64,000 bases of DNA from Christensenellaceae bacterium (lineage in GTDB: Bacteria > Bacillota > Clostridia > Christensenellales > CAG-138). The position numbers and the translations under genes are program-made. Of this stretch, positions 56,127 to 64,000 are shown piece by piece; within the stretch, counting starts at the first letter, position 1; each line of letters begins with the position of its first letter. The stretch is taken from contig JAFLSU010000008.1 in assembly GCA_022510765.1 (NCBI GenBank), positions 1 through 64,000 of the forward strand. Reading direction: 5' to 3'. Under the pieces are notes generated by a model, which was not told where the DNA came from, did not search any database, and worked only from the letters and a program-made list of their open reading frames with translations.

Positions 56127-59100
56127 TTAGTTTTGCCCCTTCGCATAGAGCTTTACGTTATCCGCACCGAGCAGACCGCAAAGCATATTTATTAACGCCG
56201 GCTGGGAATTTACCCAAAGTTCCTTGGGCGCAAGCATGGGCTTAGGTTTCGAGTGATAAACAAATACCACCTCGGTATTTCCCGGGTATCGACGCAAGGT
56301 TTCGACAACTCGATCATTGAGAAGCTCCGTATCCTCGGTAAACCTAATTGCAAGACGGTATTTTTGACCCTTCATAAGCGGAACCACCTCGTCCACAAGG
56401 ATTGAATTCGCCCTATCCTCGCGCATGGAGAGCCGACCCGAAACAATGACCGCCTTATCATTTATGAGCAGCGGGGCATATCTTGAGTATATGCTTGGGA
56501 ACACGGCAAGCTCCACATTCCCCGTCATATCCTCCAGCATGCCGTATCCCATCATGCCCGAGCCTGATTTTACGGGTCTTGTTCTCATGCCCGTAACGAT
56601 CCCTCCAACGCGCACCACCGCATTATCCTTTATTCTGCCCGTTCCATCGGCATCCGAAAGCTCTGCGCAGGTACAGCCGAGATTGACAAGCTCCTGCTCG
56701 TACTCCATCAGAGGATGCCCACTGACATAGATGCCCATGACTTCACGCTCAAGCGTAAGAAGCTGTTCAAGCGGGAATTCATTATGCGTCTCGTCCGCAT
56801 CAACAGGAACGCTCGTCTCGATGGATTCGTTACCAAAATCAAAAAACGACATCTGACCCGATTCGAGCCGCTTGCGCTCAGCGTTGGCGGAGGCAAGTTC
56901 ATGCTCGTAATGTGACATCAGGTATTGGCGTGAAACCTGCATTGCATCAAAGCAGCCGGCCTTGATAAGTCCTTCGATAAGGCGTTTGTTCAGTCCCTCG
57001 TTTCGGCGCAGGAAGCTCGAAAAATCCGAAAACCGACCGTTTAATTTACGCTCATTTAGCACATCGAGCATGACGCTCTCACCCACATTGCGTATCGCGG
57101 CAAGGCCAAACCTTATTGAGCCGTTTTCCACCGAAAACCTTGCTTCACTCTTATTAATGTCGGGAGGAAGTATGCTTATGCCAAGCTTTCTGCAATAGTA
57201 AATATAGCTCGCGATCTTCTCCGGCGTAGTCATGAAGCTGTTGATGAGCGCAGTCATAAACTCGACCGGATATAGGCATTTTAGAAGTGCTGTTCGATAT
57301 GTGGTAACGGCATAACAGGCCGCATGAGCTTTATTGAACGCATAGGAAGCAAAGTCCATCATTTCGTTAAAAATTTCCTCAGCGGCAGCTCGTGAAACGC
57401 CGCGCCTTAGCGCACCATCGACCTTGACGACCCCATCCTCCACGATACCGTTTATGAAGTTTTCCCGCTCCTTCGCCATCACATCGTGCTTTTTCTTGCT
57501 CATCGCACGGCGCACAAGATCGCTCCTGCCGAGCGAATAGCCCGCAAGATCCCTGACTATCTGCATTACCTGCTCCTGATACACCATGCAGCCATAGGTC
57601 GTATCCAGTATTGGGCGCAGCAGCTCCGTTTCGTAATGCACATTTGCACGGTTCTGCTTGCCCTCGATGTACCTTGGTATCTGATCCATGGGGCCTGGGC
57701 GGAACAGGGAAATTCCTGCGATTATGTCCTCAAGGCTGTCCGGCTTCATCTGCATCATAAACTGCGTCATACCCGCCGATTCAAGCTGGAACACTCCGAC
57801 GGTATCGCCCGAGCGTATGAGGTCATAAACGCGTTCGTCATCATAGGCACTGTTATCAAAATCGGGAAGTTCTCCTCCGGCCGCACGAACATATTCGCAG
57901 CAGTCCCGTATCACCGTTAACGTGCGAAGCCCGAGAAAGTCCATCTTAAGCATTCCAAGCTCCTCAAGCTCGGTCATGGTGAACTGTGTCGTTATAGCCT
58001 CATCGTTGCGCTGCAAGGGAACAAGCTCCATCGTGGGAAGTGATGAAATTACCACGCCAGCCGCATGGGTGGATGTATTTCTTGGCAAGCCCTCTACCTT
58101 CAGCGCGAGATCCAGCATACGCTTGGTATTTTCATCGGTATCATACAGAGTTTTAAGCTCCGGTACCATTTCAAGCGCGGTCGTCAGGTTCATATCCTTC
58201 ATCTGGGGTATAAGCTTCGCTATCCTGTCAACATCCTGATATGGGATGCGCAATACCCTTCCGACATCGCGCACCGCACCCCTTGCCGCCATGGTGCCGA
58301 AGGTGACGATCTGCGCCACATGATCGCTTCCGTATTTATTCTTTACATAATCGATTACTTCCTGACGGCGTTCGTAGCAGAAGTCCACATCAAAATCGGG
58401 CATACTTATGCGCTCGGGGTTCAGGAAACGTTCAAAAAGGAGATTGTATTTTATTGGGTCAATATCAGTAATTCCCATCACGTAGGCGGCTATGGAGGCC
58501 GCACCGCTGCCGCGCCCGGGGCCAACGACTATGCCGTTACTTTTGGCAAAATGTATAAAATCCCACACTATGAGATAATAATCGACAAACCCCATCGTGG
58601 TGATGACGTTAAGCTCGAATTCAAGACGCTCTATTTGTTCCTTCGTAGGTTCACCGTAGCGCCTTCTAAGACCCTCGCCGCACAGCTTGCGAAGGAATGT
58701 CTCGTTATCCGTTCCATCGGGATTGGCGAATCCCGGCAGGTGACGCTTCCCAAATTCTATTGTCAGGCTGCATTTCGAGGCTATCTCGGCGGTATTGGAG
58801 ACAGCCTCCTCGTATCCATACATGTGCTGACGCATTTCCTCCTCGGACTTGAGGTAGAATTCCTCCGTCTCCATGCGCATACGGTTGGTCTCATCTACGA
58901 AGCGTCCTGTCTGTATGCACATCAGCACATCCTGCGCCTCGGCATCGCTGCGCTTTACATAATGAATGTCATTCGTTGCAACGGTCTTTATTCCAAGTTC
59001 CTTTGCAAGCTCGTTTAAGCGCGGAAGCACCACAAGTTGGTCCGGAATGCCGTGGTTCTGCAGCTCAATATAAAAATCATCCCCGAATACACGCTTTAAC

Positions 59101-59573
59101 CGTATGGCGAGCGCTCTTGCTTCATCATACCGGTTCATAAGCAGGTACTGGGGAATATCGCCTGCCAAACACGCAGATAAGCAGATTAGACCTTCGCTGT
59201 GCTTTTCAAGGAGGTCATAATCTATCCTCGGGCGATAATAAAAGCCGTCCACAAAAGCAATCGACGAAAGCTTTATCAGGTTTTTATAGCCTTGCTCGTT
59301 CTTGCACAGTAATATTAGATGGGCATTTTCGCGCATGCCCGTTTTATCGTATATGGATTTCGGAGCGACATAAGCCTCCATTCCGATTATCGGCTTAATG
59401 CCTTCCTTGGTACATTTTTTATAGAATTCAATTACGCCGTACATGTTGCCATGGTCGGTTATCGCAAGCGATTCCATTCCGAGCTCCTTTGCCCGCTCGA
59501 CAAGCTCCTTGATCCGTGCTGCTCCGTCAAGCAGACTGTATTCGGTGTGCACATGCAAATGCGTGAAGCTCAT
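56127..59573 (-). CDS. dnaE: DNA polymerase III alpha subunit DnaE
   Basis: 1148 residues. A PHP domain opens the protein (HLHVHTEYSLLDG). The C-family polymerase core contains GPGRGSGAAS and the catalytic Asp pair in PDFDVDFCYERR. The helix-hairpin-helix/tandem region and an OB-fold near residue 985-1060 follow. The PHP+C-family+OB order without an internal exonuclease marks DnaE, not PolC. ATG 59573 is preceded by GGGAGGTG; the track start adds 15 residues. Upstream in the same direction is whiA. Confidence 0.96.
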   Translation of the reverse strand: MSFTHLHVHTEYSLLDGAARIKELVERAKELGMESLAITDHGNMYGVIEFYKKCTKEGIKPIIGMEAYVAPKSIYDKTGMRENAHLILLCKNEQGYKNLIKLSSIAFVDGFYYRPRIDYDLLEKHSEGLICLSACLAGDIPQYLLMNRYDEARALAIRLKRVFGDDFYIELQNHGIPDQLVVLPRLNELAKELGIKTVATNDIHYVKRSDAEAQDVLMCIQTGRFVDETNRMRMETEEFYLKSEEEMRQHMYGYEEAVSNTAEIASKCSLTIEFGKRHLPGFANPDGTDNETFLRKLCGEGLRRRYGEPTKEQIERLEFELNVITTMGFVDYYLIVWDFIHFAKSNGIVVGPGRGSGAASIAAYVMGITDIDPIKYNLLFERFLNPERISMPDFDVDFCYERRQEVIDYVKNKYGSDHVAQIVTFGTMAARGAVRDVGRVLRIPYQDVDRIAKLIPQMKDMNLTTALEMVPELKTLYDTDENTKRMLDLALKVEGLPRNTSTHAAGVVISSLPTMELVPLQRNDEAITTQFTMTELEELGMLKMDFLGLRTLTVIRDCCEYVRAAGGELPDFDNSAYDDERVYDLIRSGDTVGVFQLESAGMTQFMMQMKPDSLEDIIAGISLFRPGPMDQIPRYIEGKQNRANVHYETELLRPILDTTYGCMVYQEQVMQIVRDLAGYSLGRSDLVRRAMSKKKHDVMAKERENFINGIVEDGVVKVDGALRRGVSRAAAEEIFNEMMDFASYAFNKAHAACYAVTTYRTALLKCLYPVEFMTALINSFMTTPEKIASYIYYCRKLGISILPPDINKSEARFSVENGSIRFGLAAIRNVGESVMLDVLNERKLNGRFSDFSSFLRRNEGLNKRLIEGLIKAGCFDAMQVSRQYLMSHYEHELASANAERKRLESGQMSFFDFGNESIETSVPVDADETHNEFPLEQLLTLEREVMGIYVSGHPLMEYEQELVNLGCTCAELSDADGTGRIKDNAVVRVGGIVTGMRTRPVKSGSGMMGYGMLEDMTGNVELAVFPSIYSRYAPLLINDKAVIVSGRLSMREDRANSILVDEVVPLMKGQKYRLAIRFTEDTELLNDRVVETLRRYPGNTEVVFVYHSKPKPMLAPKELWVNSQPALINMLCGLLGADNVKLYAKGQN

Positions 59574-59661
59574 CCCTTCACCTCCCTTGGCCTTAATTCG
59601 GCTGACATTATTCAGCATTCGTTTTAGATTTTATCTTTTATTATAGTTATTTCTTTAATCT

Positions 59662-60621
59662 TTAAACTATCTTAGGCGTTACGCCAATGCGGATATCCTC
59701 CGCCATTTCGCTTAACCTTTTTAATCTATAGTTTACCGCGGATTTCCCGATGCCCAGCTCCTCCGCAAGCTCTAATAGAGACATTTCGTAATTGTTTAGT
59801 CTGGCCTCCGCAACCATCCTAAGCTGCTCCGGAAGATTATCATACCCAATCGTATCGATAACGAGACGTATATCCCCCGCTTGACGCAAAGCTGTCTTAG
59901 AGACCCTTTCAAGGTTCGCGTTGATGCAGTTTACGCTTCGATTCGCTTCATTGGATGCCTGCTTGATTATCCTTGTTTCCGTAACTGCCATCATTGCTGA
60001 GGATGCCCCCATCAGCGCAAGAAGGTTTTCAAGCTGTTCACCATCCTTAATGTAGACAAGCTCCGAAGCCTTCCGCCGTGTGCGTTTAGCGTTTATTCCG
60101 AACTGCATAAGCAGATCGTTGGCACAATCCGCTATCTCTGCGTTTTTAAACACGAACTCTGCGTGATATGCCTTTTGCGGCTCTGTGACCGTGCCGCAGG
60201 CGAGGAAAAGACCGCGTAAAAAAGCACGGCTCTTCGTTTCGGTATCGGCAATATCATTCGGAAGCCTTGGGGAAAAAGTCTTATCACCATCATTATCGAT
60301 GCTCATTATCCCGGTATCCAGCATGAATCTTTCGACACTTTCGCCGTAAAGAAGCAGCTCGTTGTAGACGGCGTTAAGCCGCTCGTGACTCACCTTAGAA
60401 ATGCTGCATTCAAGGCCGTAATACTGCGCCGAAAGCTTCGCTATAAGCGTCACCGCAGCCTCGTTTTCGCTTACAAAATGCACTCCCCATTGCCGCAGGT
60501 TCGGTATGAGCTTCAATGAACCTATGCTCAATGTGAACGCACTTAGAAGCGCCAAAGCGTCGCTTTCTCGTTTTATGCGCAGGCCCGTCAGTTCCCGTTT
60601 TATATCCGATGAAAACGACAT
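59662..60621 (-). CDS. whiA: DNA-binding protein WhiA
   Basis: 319 residues. The N-terminal LAGLIDADG-like (homing endonuclease-derived, inactive) domain occupies about residues 1-200, and the C-terminal helix-turn-helix carries LLELAEELGIGKSAVNYRLKRL. WhiA acts in cell division or chromosome segregation in Firmicutes and in sporulation in Streptomyces. Its ATG overlaps the rapZ stop (TAATG). In most relatives yvcK lies between rapZ and whiA; here it is missing. Confidence 0.94.
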   Translation of the reverse strand: MSFSSDIKRELTGLRIKRESDALALLSAFTLSIGSLKLIPNLRQWGVHFVSENEAAVTLIAKLSAQYYGLECSISKVSHERLNAVYNELLLYGESVERFMLDTGIMSIDNDGDKTFSPRLPNDIADTETKSRAFLRGLFLACGTVTEPQKAYHAEFVFKNAEIADCANDLLMQFGINAKRTRRKASELVYIKDGEQLENLLALMGASSAMMAVTETRIIKQASNEANRSVNCINANLERVSKTALRQAGDIRLVIDTIGYDNLPEQLRMVAEARLNNYEMSLLELAEELGIGKSAVNYRLKRLSEMAEDIRIGVTPKIV

Positions 60622-61517
60622 TATCTTGCGTTGAACCTCTCCTTTATATCGTCTGCCTCTGTAACGAGATCGCGATGCTCCAGCATCACCTGGTATTCTC
60701 CGGCCATCCTGTCGTGCAGCGCCTCAGCCATCGCAACCGAGCGATGCCTTCCTCCGGTGCAGCCGAACGAAATCATGAGCCTGCGCTTTCCCTGTTTTTT
60801 AAATTCCGGAATCACGAGTTTAAGCATGTCCACTATCATGTCAAGCTGCCTGCATACCGCAGGATCGGAGAACACAAACTCTTTGACCTCATCGTCCCTG
60901 CCCGATAGGAGCCTCAGTTCCTCCACATAGAACGGATTGGGCGTGTAGCGCATATCGAAGATATAATCCGCGTTGTACGGAATCCCACGCTTGTATCCGA
61001 AGCTTGAGATTATAAGCCTCAGCGGAACATTCTCGCCCCTCATAAGTATGCCCTCTATGGTTCTAGAAAGCTCGATGGGTGTCATATTGGTCGTTTCGAT
61101 GATGTAATTCGCCTTTTCCTTAAGAGGTGCCAGCATAGCTCGCTCCATCGCTATACCGATGCTGACATCGTTGTTCATCGGGTGGGGTCTGCGTGTTTCG
61201 CTGTAGCGATGCTTGAGAACCGCATCCTCGCACTCCAAAAACATTATATCATATGGATAAGTTATCGATTTCAGCTCATTATATGTACTCAACGGATTGT
61301 AACCAAAGACCGACTCCCTGCTGTCAAGCACTAGCGCCACCCGTGTAATCTCATTTTCACAGTTTGCGCAAAGATCCAGATACTCGTTCACGAGTTGACA
61401 GGGCAGGTTGTCCGCGCAAACAAAGCCCATGTCCTCCAATGCGCTGAGCGCGTTGGACTTTCCTGTCCCCGACAACCCAGTAACGATCAGAATATACATG
61501 TTGTTTTTCTGATTCAT
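60621..61517 (-). CDS. rapZ: RapZ/YvcJ nucleotide-binding protein
   Basis: 298 residues with Walker A GLSGTGKSNAL (14-24), the central RKLIISSFGYKRGIP-like block (here LRLIISSFGYKRGIP) and C-terminal GCTGGRHRSVAMAEAL. RapZ is an RNase adaptor controlling glucosamine metabolism in E. coli; the Gram-positive YvcJ hydrolyses GTP/ATP, with roles in competence and envelope control. It overlaps whiA by 1 nt. Confidence 0.94.
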   Translation of the reverse strand: MNQKNNMYILIVTGLSGTGKSNALSALEDMGFVCADNLPCQLVNEYLDLCANCENEITRVALVLDSRESVFGYNPLSTYNELKSITYPYDIMFLECEDAVLKHRYSETRRPHPMNNDVSIGIAMERAMLAPLKEKANYIIETTNMTPIELSRTIEGILMRGENVPLRLIISSFGYKRGIPYNADYIFDMRYTPNPFYVEELRLLSGRDDEVKEFVFSDPAVCRQLDMIVDMLKLVIPEFKKQGKRRLMISFGCTGGRHRSVAMAEALHDRMAGEYQVMLEHRDLVTEADDIKERFNAR

Positions 61518-61550
61518 TCAAATTTCCGCCTTTTCTATGACCGATTTTTT

Positions 61551-61584
61551 AATGATCTTCATTTCCCAATGATCTTCATCCTTC
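61551..61584. repeat. Two abutting 17-bp direct repeats upstream of rapZ
   Basis: AATGATCTTCATTTCCC is followed at once by AATGATCTTCATCCTTC, about 35-65 bp upstream of the rapZ start. Could be an operator pair or a replication-slippage duplication. Confidence 0.5.
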
Positions 61585-61673
61585 GTCGATCTACATATCT
61601 CCATCTTCTCGTTCTTAAATAGCTCTTGTCCACAAGCAGACTTTTGCAAAATAAATTTTATCTTATGTAATGT

Positions 61674-62588
61674 TCATCTGATTATTTTTACCTCAGGTTC
61701 CAGATTCACTTTGAATTTGCGCATGACCGTCGTGCGCACGAGCTCAATAAGCCCCATGACATCGTTGAAAGTCGCGCCGCCGCAATTTATGATGAAACCC
61801 GCATGCTTGACGCTAACCATCGCGTTTCCGACCCTTGCGCCCTTCAATCCCGCATCCTCTATCAGCTTTCCGGCAAAATAACCTTTCGGACGCTTGAACG
61901 TGCTTCCCGCCGACGGATATTCTAGCGGTTGTTTCTGCCTGCGCCTTTGGCCGTATTCATCCATCAGCGCCTTTGCGCAGCCGTCATCATTGTTAAGCTC
62001 CATCGTCGCACTAACAACTATTGAATCGGGATATGCAAATGATGAGTATCGATAGCCAAGGTCCCCATCCGAAACCCGCTTTTCGACTATCATGCCGTTT
62101 TTGATAATGCGTACCGACTTAAGAACCTGCTTTATCTCTCCGTCGTATGCTCCGGCATTCATCGCAACGCCGCCTCCGACAGTGCCGGGTATCCCTGCGG
62201 CCCATTCAAGCCCGCGCAACCCTCTGCACACGCTTGCCTTTGCTACGCTGCAAAGCAATGCACCGGCATCCGCAGTTACGCTTGTGCCATGGAAAGAACA
62301 TGATGACATTTTCTCGCATATTCGAATGAACAGCGCGTCCACCCCATCATCGGAAACGAGCAAATTACTGCCGTTGCCGATCACATAGACCGGATAACCG
62401 CATCGACCCGCCGCGCATAGGAATTTGCACAGCTCGTCCACGCTGCGCGGCTCGGCGAAGAATGCCATCGGCCCTCCTATGCGGAAGCTGGTATACGACC
62501 TCGCCAAGACATCAGTCCTGTATTCCAAATCGCCAAGCTCGGCGATGAGTCCATTCTTCCTGTCCATGAATCCCCTTTTAGATTCCAT
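61674..62588 (-). CDS. murB: UDP-N-acetylenolpyruvoylglucosamine reductase MurB
   Basis: 304 residues, FAD enzyme making UDP-MurNAc for peptidoglycan. Motifs: SYTSFRIGGPM, NGSNLLVSDDG, GLRGLEWAAGIPGTVGGGVAMNAGAYDGEI, YRYSSFA, and PSAGSTFKRP with the catalytic Ser. The layout matches type IIb MurB of Gram-positives. Two starts are plausible: 62588 (AAGGG upstream) and 62567 (AAAGGGG). The track start 62684 is too long. Linkage to rapZ-whiA is conserved. Confidence 0.95.
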   Translation of the reverse strand: MESKRGFMDRKNGLIAELGDLEYRTDVLARSYTSFRIGGPMAFFAEPRSVDELCKFLCAAGRCGYPVYVIGNGSNLLVSDDGVDALFIRICEKMSSCSFHGTSVTADAGALLCSVAKASVCRGLRGLEWAAGIPGTVGGGVAMNAGAYDGEIKQVLKSVRIIKNGMIVEKRVSDGDLGYRYSSFAYPDSIVVSATMELNNDDGCAKALMDEYGQRRRQKQPLEYPSAGSTFKRPKGYFAGKLIEDAGLKGARVGNAMVSVKHAGFIINCGGATFNDVMGLIELVRTTVMRKFKVNLEPEVKIIR

Positions 62589-62743
62589 TGTCGAACCCTT
62601 CCGAATAACTTCATACAAGTTCGAAATCATTAAGAGTACCTTCTTAGGCAAAACGCCGCACAACTCCGTACGCGCGGAACACAAGCAGACACTCTCCCAT
62701 TATGCATATTATACAATAAACGTGCCTTTGCTGCAAACTCGAT

Positions 62744-63652
62744 TTAACCGCAGTTTCTATGCCATTCATCAAATGTATTAGGAAATTTATACATGCTCTG
62801 GTCTATCAGCCCATATGCCTCCCCAAGAAATGCCTGTTCATACTTCCGCTCTACCCGCTCGTTCAATGGCATAAGCCCAATCGAACAGAGCTGGGACTGC
62901 GCTTTTTCGGACAAAGCTGCATTGAACAGCTCATTAATGTATGGCAGTTTTGCAGGCTCGCAATCCGCGCTTGTGCCAAGATACTGCACAAGATCGGTCT
63001 CATTAAGAAACGGCAGCACCTCAAAATACTCGGCCTTACCCGCGATAAGTGCGCGCTGCAAATCCCCCGAATCCCTCGCGTCCGCCAAACAGCAGGAGAC
63101 CTTGCCCTTTTTAAAATCCTCCAATGAATTGTCCTGTGCCATACCGGGATCCTCCGATAACTCGGAAGCCGTGATCTTCGACGGATAATAAAGGATAACG
63201 CTGCATGAAGCGCAATAAGGAACCGCACGCAGAACCGCCATATCCATGCCGCTTGACACATCAACATCATATTCGCCCTCCAGCACAGCAAGCTCTCCCC
63301 CGCTGCACCAACCACTTGGAAAGCTCAAAGCATCAGGAAATTTACCGTTTGATATACGGGCCGCCGCCTCGTCAACCGTGATCGAATCCACCTCAAAGTA
63401 CACGCCAAAATGCTTCTTTTCAACGGAGCGCGCACGCTCCGAAAGCCACGAACCCAAACTGCCCAGATAGGGTTTGAATCCCACCACATGCCATACCGTT
63501 ATCACTCCTTCGAAATCCTCCGATTTAGGCTCCATCCACTCCCGATAGTAGTCACGTCCAAGCATTGCATCGGTAAACTTCGGCAGATACACGAGCAAAA
63601 GTAAAATCGCAGGTATGAGTGCAAATGAAATTATTCGCTGAAACCTTGTCAT
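62744..63652 (-). CDS. Membrane-anchored solute-binding-like protein
   Basis: 302 residues. An N-terminal hydrophobic helix (8-24, no lipobox) precedes a domain resembling extracellular solute-binding proteins: VITVWHVVGFKPYLGSLGSWL start, PDALSFPSGW, then NELFNAALSEKAQSQL near the end. No ABC permease is nearby. It may be a sensor or an orphan binding protein. Ends 155 bp before murB's start region, same strand. Assignment is moderate. Confidence 0.6.
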   Translation of the reverse strand: MTRFQRIISFALIPAILLLLVYLPKFTDAMLGRDYYREWMEPKSEDFEGVITVWHVVGFKPYLGSLGSWLSERARSVEKKHFGVYFEVDSITVDEAAARISNGKFPDALSFPSGWCSGGELAVLEGEYDVDVSSGMDMAVLRAVPYCASCSVILYYPSKITASELSEDPGMAQDNSLEDFKKGKVSCCLADARDSGDLQRALIAGKAEYFEVLPFLNETDLVQYLGTSADCEPAKLPYINELFNAALSEKAQSQLCSIGLMPLNERVERKYEQAFLGEAYGLIDQSMYKFPNTFDEWHRNCG

Positions 63653-63765
63653 GATGCATTGTATGCAGAATTATGCACGGTAATGCTTTACATGAGTGCA
63701 TAAACCAATAGAAGGCACATACATATGCCTTCGTGCGATATTAAATATCTGAAACAAAAACCTCT

Positions 63766-64000
63766 TTACTCAAAAAAATTGTTAAATTCCGGCGTATATC
63801 CCTCGTTCGCCGATGACAGCTTTTGAGTATAAATATTGGTAAAGCCAAGCGATAAAGCATAATCCACCGCTCTCATATACTCCCGGCGCAGAAGCCGTCT
63901 GTTGAGTGGCGGCTTAAGCTCAAACATCGGCGTATACTGGCTCATCAGCGAAACGCATGTGTCTATTGGGAAATTGTCATGAATAAAATCCAGCACTCCC
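63766..64000 (-). CDS. Radical SAM protein, C-terminal part (PflX-like), cut by the window edge
   Basis: The last 76 or more residues of a gene that begins beyond the right edge. VSLMSQYTPMFELKPPLNRRL and the ending NIYTQKLSSANEGYTPEFN match the C-terminus of PflX-type (COG1313) radical SAM proteins, putative pyruvate formate-lyase activase-like. The Cys motif would lie outside the window. The Met at 63996 is probably internal. Confidence 0.65.
   Translation of the reverse strand, partial: GVLDFIHDNFPIDTCVSLMSQYTPMFELKPPLNRRLLRREYMRAVDYALSLGFTNIYTQKLSSANEGYTPEFNNFFE

Noticed and set aside
58065-59018. 317-codon plus-strand ORF
   Set aside because: Shadow of dnaE on the opposite strand; no ribosome site or domain, while dnaE motifs are complete.

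Overview
The window looks like a chromosomal segment of an anaerobic, low-to-mid-GC Firmicute of the class Clostridia. The reasons are: a SCIFF ranthipeptide precursor with its radical SAM maturase, a HemZ-type radical SAM protein, the recJ-apt-rel-dtd-MBL-hemZ gene order, the murB-rapZ-whiA-dnaE-pfkA block, RNase J, YlbF, YlmH and CdaA/CdaR, together with AGGAGG-type ribosome sites and frequent TTG starts. A secreted protease ending in a dockerin hints at a gut or fibre-associated lineage. Genus cannot be read from the sequence.

Layout. 1-4.6 kb: the 5' part of a tRNA-Pro with a strong promoter, a YjiH/GATE-type membrane protein divergent from a LysR regulator, an unrecognised secreted membrane-anchored protein, and a TIGR04086-like membrane protein. 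4.6-14.2 kb: SCIFF peptide plus maturase, then recJ, apt, rel (ppGpp), dtd, an MBL hydrolase and hemZ. 14.5-28.7 kb: c-di-AMP synthase cdaA and cdaR, an FAD dehydrogenase, a P-loop ATPase, an ABC-F protein, RNase J, YlbF, MltG, DUF2461, NusG-II and Gx membrane proteins, a U32 peptidase and an M29-like protein, many of them overlapping. 28.8-34.8 kb (minus strand): arginine deiminase, Mn catalase, GNATs, YlmH, a transglutaminase-like lipoprotein and a DtxR/MntR regulator. 35-39.5 kb: YitT, a TIGR01440 protein, a KtrAB-type K+ system and pyroglutamyl peptidase. 39.5-45 kb: an M30-like dockerin protease, an aminotransferase and an M18 aminopeptidase. 45.1-47.6 kb: the accessory island described next. 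47.5-53.3 kb: MATE transporter, aldo/keto reductase, CsaA, PhzF, a ProC-like reductase and a NERD nuclease-like protein. 53.5-64 kb (minus strand): rlmD-like methyltransferase, pfkA, dnaE, whiA, rapZ, murB, a solute-binding-like protein and the 3' part of a radical SAM protein.

The standout is a compact retron at about 45.2-47.5 kb. It has a reverse transcriptase (YADD and VTG motifs) fused to a C-terminal TOPRIM domain, the Ec67-like architecture. It is preceded by a well-formed candidate msr-msd RNA: 12-nt perfect a1/a2 inverted repeats, and a TTGAAT-17-TATAAT promoter whose predicted start coincides with a1. The retron and a degenerate tRNA-Pro-like gene with its own terminator are bracketed by two 118-bp direct repeats, about 91% identical by my hand alignment. 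These are two copies of the 5' end of the neighbouring MATE gene. One copy leads into the intact gene. The other is a 28-codon remnant. No integrase or transposase is visible.

How the genes work together. Stress signalling is well represented, with ppGpp (rel), c-di-AMP (cdaA/R) and K+ uptake, which c-di-AMP often controls. The window also holds cell envelope genes (mltG, murB, rapZ, whiA), RNA turnover genes (RNase J, YlbF) and central replication and glycolysis genes (dnaE, pfkA). All functions are assigned by eye from motifs and remembered family features. No database search was run.
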